This document shows positions 58,031-64,000 of a stretch of 64,000 nucleotides of DNA, piece by piece. How positions within the stretch are numbered: the first letter of the stretch is position 1; the number at the start of each line of letters is the position of its first letter. Origin of the DNA: Bemisia tabaci (taxonomy: Eukaryota; Arthropoda; Insecta; Hemiptera; Aleyrodidae); the NCBI RefSeq assembly GCF_918797505.1, contig NC_092800.1, forward strand, positions 7,900,631 through 7,964,630. Reading direction: 5' to 3'. The notes beneath the pieces are model-generated. The model did not search any database, was not told the DNA's origin, and worked only from the letters and a program-made list of their open reading frames with translations. The translations under genes were made by a program, and so were the position numbers.

Positions 58031-59057
58031 CATTTTGGCAAGTTTAAGAATATCGACGGTGAAACTACCAGACCACGTATCTCGATTTGCGACGTTGTAG
58101 ACTTCCTGTCATTCTTTATTTTTTAATGAGAAAACTACTCAACGTCAATTCTCGAAAACTTTCATATTTTTTCCTCTCTGTGGGGAGAAAACTCTGTGAA
58201 AATTTCAAGAAATAATATTGATTCGTATTCCCTCAAAAAAATATAATGGGAGCGGAGATTTTTAAACATCGCAAACGAGATACGTGTTCGTGTAGTTTCA
58301 CCGTCGATATGCTTTCATCAAGTCACTATATTTCCCAGCGTTAACGTAAATCCTTCTTTCAGCTGTAATCGGTAACGGCTTTATCGCCAGAGGCATAACC
58401 TTCGAGAACGTGGCTGGCTCCGTGAAGCACCAAGCCGTGGCGGTGCGGAACAGCGCCGACATGTCCGTCTTCTACCAATGCGCCTTCCTCGGCTTCCAAG
58501 ACACCCTCTACACCCACGCCGGCCGCCAGTTCTACCGGGAGTGCCAGGTCGCCGGCACGATCGACTTCATATTCGGCGACGCCGCCGCCGTCTTCCAGAA
58601 CTGCGACATCATCGTCCGCAAACCTGATCCCTCCCAGACCAACGTCATCACCGCCCAGGGTCGCGAGGACCCTCGTTCCAACACCGGGATCTCCATTATC
58701 AACTGCAAGATCTACGCCGGGGCGGATTTGGCACCTGTCAAGGCGCAGTTCAAAACCTACCTGGGTCGCCCCTGGAAGATGTTCTCGCGGACGGTGTTCA
58801 TGAAGTCCTTCATCGACGATCTGATCAACCCTGCCGGGTGGCTGGAATGGGATAAGGGGTTCGCCTTGACGACGCTGTATTACGGGGAGTATCAGAATAC
58901 GGGGCCAGGGTCGAATACGGCCGGGAGGGTCAAGTGGTCCGGGTACAGGGTGATTACTAATGAACAGGAGGCTGGGATGTTCACCGTGGATAAGTTCATA
59001 GCGGGGAATACGTGGTTGCAATGGACTGGTGTTCCCTTCTTTCCTTGGTTAAGTTAA
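53802..59057 (+). CDS. plant-type pectinesterase (PMEI-PME, type I), horizontally acquired; frame-broken first exon and duplicated exon
   Basis: The product would be a secreted pectin methylesterase (carbohydrate esterase family 8) that removes methyl esters from plant cell-wall homogalacturonan, preceded by a signal peptide and a PMEI-like pro-domain. The exons are 53802-54629, then either 55549-55709 or 56535-56695, then 58363-59057. Splice junctions are GT-AG and phases agree (2, then 1). The coding total is about 560 residues, the usual size of plant type-I PMEs. Catalytic motifs are all visible: GVYxE, QAVAVR, FQDTLY, DFIFG and YLGRPWK. As assembled the first exon has at least three frame breaks (near 54330, 54395 and 54576), so this copy is either a pseudogene or carries sequencing indels; the last exon is fully intact. 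The PMEI+PME fusion is known from plants, not animals. Its introns contain MITE families shared with the rest of this insect contig, so it is integrated here. Confidence 0.85.
55226..55487. mobile_element. MITE family K copy in pectinesterase intron
   Basis: Ends AATGGACCACTTCAAGCCGA and its degraded complement (CTGCTGAACGCAGTCC), with family blocks GCTATTGCCAAATTTATTTG and CAGTGAATTTTCTGCACAGT. Confidence 0.68.
55549..55709 (+). CDS. pectinesterase alternative exon 3a (161 nt)
   Basis: A pyrimidine-rich tract and a GAAG acceptor precede, and a CG|GTGCGT donor follows. The exon encodes FTIYIKAGVYWETPWV and MLVGDGIGKTILRGSKNV, the first conserved PME block, with no stop. It enters in phase 2 and leaves in phase 1. 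It differs from exon 3b at 11 of 53 residues by my count. Either copy makes a correct join with exons 1 and 4; using both or neither would break frame. Confidence 0.78.
55758..55912. mobile_element. hAT-like MITE, family B copy 7 (degraded right end), between exons 3a and 3b
   Basis: CAGTGGCGTGGCGTGCTTCG and the family body are clear; the right end is mutated (CACCTCCCGGCC). A further terminal fragment (CACGCCTCGCCACTG) lies at about 56390-56405. Confidence 0.65.
56098..56337. mobile_element. MITE family M copy 2, between exons 3a and 3b
   Basis: CACAGTGGATGGAGTCAATT on the left, GACTCGATCCATTGTGCG on the right, inner TTTCACGAGGAAACCAATGG and AGAACCTCAAAG. Confidence 0.72.
56535..56695 (+). 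CDS. pectinesterase alternative exon 3b (161 nt)
   Basis: Same length, phases and splice signals as exon 3a (GAAG acceptor, CTCG|GTGCGT donor). It encodes YTIYIKAGVYVENPWV and MLVGDGIGRTILKGSKNV. Residues VEN, PKEK and VVDGST look closer to the common plant consensus than those of 3a, so 3b may be the ancestral copy; this is a judgement by eye. The intron sequence just before both copies (a TCTTGTT tract, then GGCTAA and a GAAG acceptor) is also similar, so the duplication included intron sequence. Confidence 0.78.
56768..57148. mobile_element. TGACGTCAC-ended inverted-repeat element in pectinesterase intron
   Basis: GTGACGTCACGGAGCGATAT and TCGAAAGTCGAAATGTGCCC then CAACAAAC on the left are mirrored by GTTTGTTGGGGCACGTTTCG and TGTGACGTCAC on the right. 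Contains a (CAAA)6 run at 56825-56848 and a poly-C run near 57033. Confidence 0.7.
57532..57559 (+). repeat. poly-T tract in pectinesterase intron
   Basis: About 28 T. Confidence 0.8.
57573..57720. mobile_element. palindromic element, copy 2 of the 36138-36342 family
   Basis: TTACGGGCTATACAGACATA, GTTCCGGGCTC and GGGTGCTGGAGCCGT match the other copy; the complement GGAACGCGGACGGTGTGTCT closes the right arm. Confidence 0.65.
57994..58030 (+). repeat. poly-T tract in pectinesterase intron
   Basis: About 36 T directly before a family C element. Confidence 0.8.
58051..58310. mobile_element. MITE family C, complete copy in pectinesterase intron, 52 bp before the last exon
   Basis: TATCGACGGTGAAACTACCA on the left and TAGTTTCACCGTCGATAT on the right; very similar to 22440-22701. 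Confidence 0.85.
58363..59057 (+). CDS. pectinesterase last exon: main PME catalytic domain
   Basis: A TTCTTTCAG acceptor at 58362 opens an uninterrupted frame to the TAA at 59055. Visible active-site blocks are QAVAVR (58431-58448, oxyanion Gln), QDTLY (58497-58511, second Gln and general-acid Asp), DFIFG (58563-58577, nucleophilic Asp) and YLGRPWK (58758-58778, substrate Arg/Trp). The C-terminus ends TWLQWTGVPFFPWLS, as in full-length plant enzymes. The exon is clearly richer in G and C than its surroundings, and intact, in contrast to exon 1. The first frame codon after the split one is at 58365. A long open frame on the opposite strand is only its shadow. Confidence 0.9.
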
Positions 59058-59155
59058 GTAGAGATTGATGATTACTTGTTCGTCGAAAATTAGGAGAGTA
59101 GATTTCTGTTTTGTTACGTTACAACGGAAAATACATAAGTTTCTTCAAAAAATGC

Positions 59156-59161
59156 ATTAAA
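59156..59161 (+). promoter_or_regulatory. candidate polyadenylation signal of the pectinesterase gene
   Basis: ATTAAA about 100 nt after the stop codon, in an AT-rich run. A canonical AATAAA also occurs at 59335-59340. Which is used cannot be told from sequence. Confidence 0.3.
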
Positions 59162-59399
59162 AATTAAATATATTTAATTTCTTGGTTACATTCTGCGACG
59201 ATTTTCGCGGACTCACTCTGTCGAAAACGTTATCCGAATGTGTGTGTTATTATTTTAACGGACAGGTGTGGAAATGGACCAATAGACAGGTTCCCTCAAT
59301 TTTTTATCTACAAAATTTGGAAAGTAAAATTGATAATAAAACATCATACTTATGTCAGGATTTTCAAAACTTTCAGTTTTTCCAATGGGTTTCTGTGAC

Positions 59400-59475
59400 C
59401 GTCTCGCCGGTGAAACTACATACCGGGCCACATATCTCAGTTTGCGACGTTGTAGACTTCCTGTCATACTTTTTT
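59400..59475 (+). mobile_element. partial family C end downstream of the pectinesterase gene
   Basis: CGGTGAAACTACATACCGGG then CTCAGTTTGCGACGTTGTAG and CTTCCTGTCATACTTTT match the family C left half only. Confidence 0.55.
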
Positions 59476-59519
59476 ACTACTACATTTTCATAGCAATACA
59501 GCATAGGCATAAGCTAATC

Positions 59520-60460
59520 AGTCCACGGCCCGAAAGAAAATGAATCGGTTTCTGTTAGACGGGTGTAAGTTTAAAAACTACGAACCCTAGCGTACATGCT
59601 TGATCAACAAAAGCCAGGACTCATGAGTCATTAGACTAATGACCATCGAAAGAAACCGATTCAATTATCGGTCAACCACCCTGAAAATAATTCTCGGTCG
59701 AATACGATTCCACGTAGGAATAGACAAATACAATTCGGTTCTTTAAGGCCGGCATCGAGTAGTTAGGAGATCAAGTCATACGTGCGTAAAAAGTTGCCTG
59801 AAGTGTTTATTGAAGGGGTTTTATTCACGCAGCCGTTCAGCGAACAGCGATGCCTCGTTCATCTACTCGCTTCAGTTTATCGTTACTTCTATCATCATTT
59901 TAATTTCAATTCTGGTCAGAATGGATGGAAAAGAATCTATGCATTATAAATTTGAGTAAATTCAGAGCAGATTGCTAGGGAACATTTTTTTTTTTTGTGA
60001 ATTTTAGCATGAAATGGAATTGATAAAGAAATGTATAGGAGACAAAAACAAGTAAGCAAGGAAAAATTGGATGGGATAACTTTTATCAAGAATTTGCAAA
60101 ATGACCCTGAGTTGTGAGTAAGTGAAGCAAAGCGCATCATACAGCAAAATTCATAGAAAATGTGATCTTTCGAGAGTGATGCTTGGTAAAATGGATTCTT
60201 AAATTGGTTAATATTCGAAGGAACTTTTTTTGTAGACGTATTAAGAGCTAAAGAGGATTATACGGCTCAGAAAACAAAAGAACAATGCCATGGAAACTGC
60301 ACGCACATGCATTCTCGTGAAGATTTGCTTTGAGGAAGAGATTACCTAAATTTCATGTATGTAGGTCATTGTTATATGCAATATTTTCTTTTATCTGTTT
60401 TTTCTCTTTTTATCGTCCAAATTCCAGTACTTACGTTCCCCATACTTTAGCATATCACTC
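59520..60460. other. no supported gene
   Basis: AT-rich; short chance frames only. Confidence 0.4.
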
Positions 60461-60469
60461 GCTGCCCGT

Positions 60470-60712
60470 CACACAGTTGACCGAGTCAATTAGAGAGGTT
60501 GGACAGAAAATTTTTGACTTAAACTGTAAATTTTATGTTTATTCTGTCACTTAGTAAATTTTAAGGGGTGCATCTAGCGGAAAATTTCACGAGGAAACCA
60601 ATAAAACACTTTTAGAACCTCAAAATTTTGTATAAACGGAGTTACAAGCGTTTAAAGTTTCCAAATTTTGTCCGATCTCTCCTATTAACTCAATCCACTG
60701 TGCGTCGCCTGA
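60470..60712. mobile_element. MITE family M copy 3
   Basis: ACACAGTTGACCGAGTCAAT on the left, TAACTCAATCCACTGTGCG on the right; closely matches 56098-56337. Confidence 0.72.
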
Positions 60713-60714
60713 GT

Positions 60715-61880
60715 AAGTTAGCATACCATTTTTTAATCATTCCTGGAGAGAGAGAAAATGTGCTGAGCCAAAGACAATAATCTGACCTACACCTTAGGAG
60801 GCCGGCAAACTTGGCTTGTCCAGACTTTTGGCTCCAAAAATACGCAATGGATCACCACGTGATCTAACGCACCAGGCACTGATTATTAAATAAAAAACAC
60901 AAAGTCAAGGGACCCATTCAGACCCAATAGCATGCATCTTCAAAATTAAAAGAATTTACCAAACGAGGCACCGAAATGTCATAATTAATTCGCATCTCTC
61001 TCATTATTTTTCAATTTTCCGTGTCACGTTGCTCGCACTTTTTTTCGGCACGCTTTGGCCAGCGCGTGCTCAGTCAAATATACACAGGTGACAATTATTG
61101 ATGGCTGATGACGCACCTCCTCAGATTACAGAAAGTCAACACTAAGCTGTTCATTCATGGTTGCTATATATTGATCCATGTGATCCAACCCGCAATTGCT
61201 ATTTCTAATTCAATCTTTTTCGCACATTTGTTTCGACATGCCTCCCGATTTTCAGGATCAGTATTGCAGATTGTGACCCTATTTAAATGAAAATTAATTT
61301 TTCGAATTAATGTTTACACAGTTGCTTCTGTCTTCTCCCGATCCGAGTCCTCGCGCATGCTAATAGTTCCGCGTCCCGGTTTTGTGCGGGAAAAATATCC
61401 GATATAGCCCCGTGAGACATGAGTCAGTTCATATTCATACATTATTCATAGGTGTCCCGATGGATTTTACATCGCAGTTGTGTACATATCGCGGTGAGAT
61501 TGGTTCACTAATACTTATTCTTCTCACGGTAAGTCACTTTTACTTCAAGTAGTTTTTCTTGTCATTGAGAGCTGGTGACAATGGATTAGCTGTCGAAGAC
61601 ATTTAAATCTCTTATCATGTAAAAAAAAAATATTCAAAGCATTAAAGAGATTATTGTTTTCCATTCACCCTATTTCACTATACGCAAATTTTTGCGAATG
61701 GGTGTGATCTCATTTTTCAACCAGATCGGAAGGATGGCAAGCCAAAAGAAAAAAATACTCTGCTGAAGTTAAGGACTAAATTTAGTTGCTTGATGGATTG
61801 TACCCAACGTTTGTATCCATCTACTTTTCAACCCACCATGAATTTTGGATGTGGTGGTCGCTATTGCTATCAACATGAAA
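60715..61880. other. no supported gene
   Basis: AT-rich; nothing was recognised. Confidence 0.4.
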
Positions 61881-61882
61881 AT

Positions 61883-62013
61883 CAAATGGAAGTATTTTTG
61901 CCAAACGGAATCATGCGCACCAAGACTTGAGCCCTGAGCCCCATAAGAATATGTGCATAACACGGCGCACGTCATAATGCACATAGTTCCATTTGATAGA
62001 AATACGTCCAAAT
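61883..62013. mobile_element. hairpin MITE, family D copy 4
   Basis: AAATGGAAGTATTTTTGCCA on the left, GATAGAAATACGTCCAAAT on the right, inner GAGCCCTGAGCCCC arm. Confidence 0.65.
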
Positions 62014-62522
62014 GTTGTAGCGGTACCGTCGCCCGGAAGAAATTTCGTTTTGTTGTAACGGATGTTGGCAGTAAATTAAAAACTTCACCCTTATTCGCTT
62101 GCAAAAAATTCGCCTGATATCCCATTTGAGTGTAACAAAAGAAAAAAAATTCTATTTTTCAAATGTTATTCGATATTATTCATTTCCAGATTAAACTGAG
62201 TCCACTGTAATTTTGGGTCGAAATGCCCCTCCCCCAAATGGGATAAAATCTAAATAAAAACAAGTAGAAAAATCCAACATGAATATGTTGGAAAAGCGTG
62301 CCGAATAACTAAAATGTTGGACACATACCTACTATTTTCACGTCTTTGTTATTTGCATCAATTGGTACTTTTTGCTAAATTTGGGAGAAAATATTGATTC
62401 ATGAACGTTGAATGTAAATTGATTTTAAAGATTCCGTCCAATTATCTTGATTTTAAGCTGATATGCGGCATTTCGCACGACCGTGATTTGGGCGAACTGC
62501 CGTGCATCGAAATCGCGTTGAG

Positions 62523-62603
62523 TTAATCTCTTTGGATTTCGAACTGTAACTTCTCTCCTATTCGGCCGATTTTTACAAATGAGGTCTCTTTTTATTTGTA
62601 CTT
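62523..62603 (-). repeat. dispersed repeat (family P), second copy
   Basis: AACTGTAACTTCTCTCCTAT then CGGCCGATTTTTACAAATGA, inverse of 30114-30190. Confidence 0.6.
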
Positions 62604-62609
62604 TAACGG

Positions 62610-63680
62610 AAAGTAAGGAAAAACTCGCTAAATAGACGGAAAACAATTTTTGTGAAAATTTGGTGGATCCTGGCGTCACGGTGAATGGTTAATCGGGCGT
62701 GGAAGATAATAGGTTCGACGAGGCGACCCTCTCCTCGCCGTCTTTTATTGCCTTGCTCGAAACCTGACACCCAAAGCCATATCGGGAGATAACTGCAGTG
62801 GTTTGAGTGGATTTTTGCAGGGGCCACGGTTAGTACATGGTATAAAGAGTCACGAGGCTCATCACAGATTGCACTTGCAGTGCAAGACGCTCATTGGCTA
62901 AACAGTTTTGGCGGGAAAGAAGGTTCTAGAGTTGAGTCCTCCGAGCGTAAGAAAGCTTCTATGAGGTTTTTGTCAAATGAAATAATACGGTTTTGACAGG
63001 AAAATGTTCTCAAGGGTTCCCAATTAGCAGTTCATTCGGTTTTTTTGGTAAGAGACCATCAGGGCTTGACAGTATAATGGTTCAAAGACAAGAAAACGGG
63101 TCCGAGGAAAAAAATATTTGGACGGCCCGTTGAATAGCATTGGTTGATCGGTGTGCTGTACTATGGTACATCCGAGTGATTTCAAAAAGCGAGCCCTACT
63201 GGCACGCTTAAAACCTACAGCCCCCCGTAAAAATTTGGATACTAATGTTATGTATGCGATTGTTACGTTTACGCGAGCGAGCGTGACTCCCAACTAACAA
63301 CGATCTATCCAGAGTTCCTCCAGCAAAACGAGCCCGCTCATTTTTTGGGGGTATATCATAAAATTCAGATTCAGCAGGGTGTCCTCATAACGTTACCTGT
63401 CATGGGTACTCTAGGCCAGAGCCTTTTTTGACAACCTATCCATAGCATTCTTTATGAACATACCAGACAAGCGTCTTGGTAAATCGTAATAGTGAGGTCC
63501 CAAAAAGTACGAATAATCTTCATGTGAATGACGGGAAAGCAAATATTTGGACAAAATGAGAGATTAGGCACAAGAAATTTTGCAGACCTTCGGTAGGCCA
63601 CAGTTGCAAGAAAAGGGAGCGTTTTTCGAAAAAATAGATACTTACCACAAAAAATTCTTACTTTTACCCGAAAAATTGAA
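62610..63680. other. no supported gene
   Basis: Minus frames 62603-62827 and 63024-63293 have no family signature I can name. Confidence 0.35.
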
Positions 63681-63685
63681 TCACA

Positions 63686-63932
63686 TGGACCGCGTCTAGC
63701 AGAAAGAAACCAAGCAATCGCCAAATTTAATTAGGTCATTTAATTCTTCACGAAAGAACGTTTGTGCGAATTCATTTGAAAATTTTGAGGAATTTGCTTC
63801 GTAGTATGCAGAAGATGCATTGGAATTTGCACGGAAATCCGCACAACCGTTGTAATGAAAAAAATTAATTTGTCCGGTTAAATTTAGCAATAGCTGACGA
63901 GGCTTTGTTCCTTCTTCTTAACGCGGTCCGTT
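63686..63932. mobile_element. MITE family K copy at the right edge
   Basis: ATGGACCGCGTCTAGCAGAA on the left, TTCTTAACGCGGTCCGTTTG on the right; inverted inner blocks CGCCAAATTTAATTAGG / GGTTAAATTTAGCAATAGC. Confidence 0.75.
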
Positions 63933-64000
63933 TGTAAACCATCCGTTAATTCTGAGACATCCTATATTTTGGAAGATATTGGAACACCGGACGTTCGATT

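Noticed and set aside
58359..59021. 220-codon minus-strand open frame
   Set aside because: It is the shadow of the GC-rich pectinesterase last exon; the plus strand has the conserved motifs.
53802..59057. Pectinesterase as plant contamination of the assembly
   Set aside because: Introns and 5' flank contain MITE families shared with the insect gene's introns and with the rest of the contig.

Overview
The window looks like nuclear DNA of a hemipteran insect, most plausibly a whitefly close to Bemisia. This is an inference, and no species marker was read. The reasons are an AT-rich sequence crowded with short inverted-repeat (MITE-like) elements, an insect-type four-helix MARVEL membrane-protein gene with multi-kilobase introns, and a plant-type pectinesterase gene on the same strand of DNA. 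Many plant-derived genes have been reported in Bemisia tabaci. Only two protein-coding genes can be supported; almost every other open frame is a short chance frame or lies inside a repeat.

Gene 1 (4508-20702, minus strand) encodes a 165-residue MARVEL-domain protein in four coding exons with GT-AG junctions and consistent phase-0 joins. Its 11.6 kb first intron contains a near-perfect 1.75 kb foldback (9231-10985), a truncated copy of a 1.2 kb element, a TA-flanked 1.38 kb element, a fragment of a non-LTR retrotransposon endonuclease, and a tandem repeat.

The region 20.7-53.4 kb has no supported coding gene. It is a mosaic of MITE families, labelled A to T in the feature list, of large palindromes, GC-rich patches (33.4-34.0, 35.1-35.6, 42.5-42.9 kb) and simple repeats. 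Family B is hAT-like: it has CAGTGGCG termini and 8-bp target duplications at six sites. Families A, C and D are found nested in one another, which gives relative insertion ages.

Gene 2 (53802-59057, plus strand) is the main result. It encodes a signal peptide, a pectin methylesterase inhibitor (PMEI) domain and a pectin methylesterase (PME) catalytic domain, an architecture known only from plants. All catalytic motifs are present. The 161-nt exon that carries the start of the PME domain is present twice (55549-55709 and 56535-56695). Both copies are open and have identical phases; because 161 is not a multiple of three, a transcript can keep frame only by using exactly one copy. The first exon carries at least three frame breaks as assembled, so the gene is either decaying or affected by indel errors. 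Its introns and 5' flank hold copies of the same MITE families found in and around the insect gene, which argues for real integration and against plant contamination.

From 59.1 to 64.0 kb only repeats and unassigned AT-rich sequence were seen.
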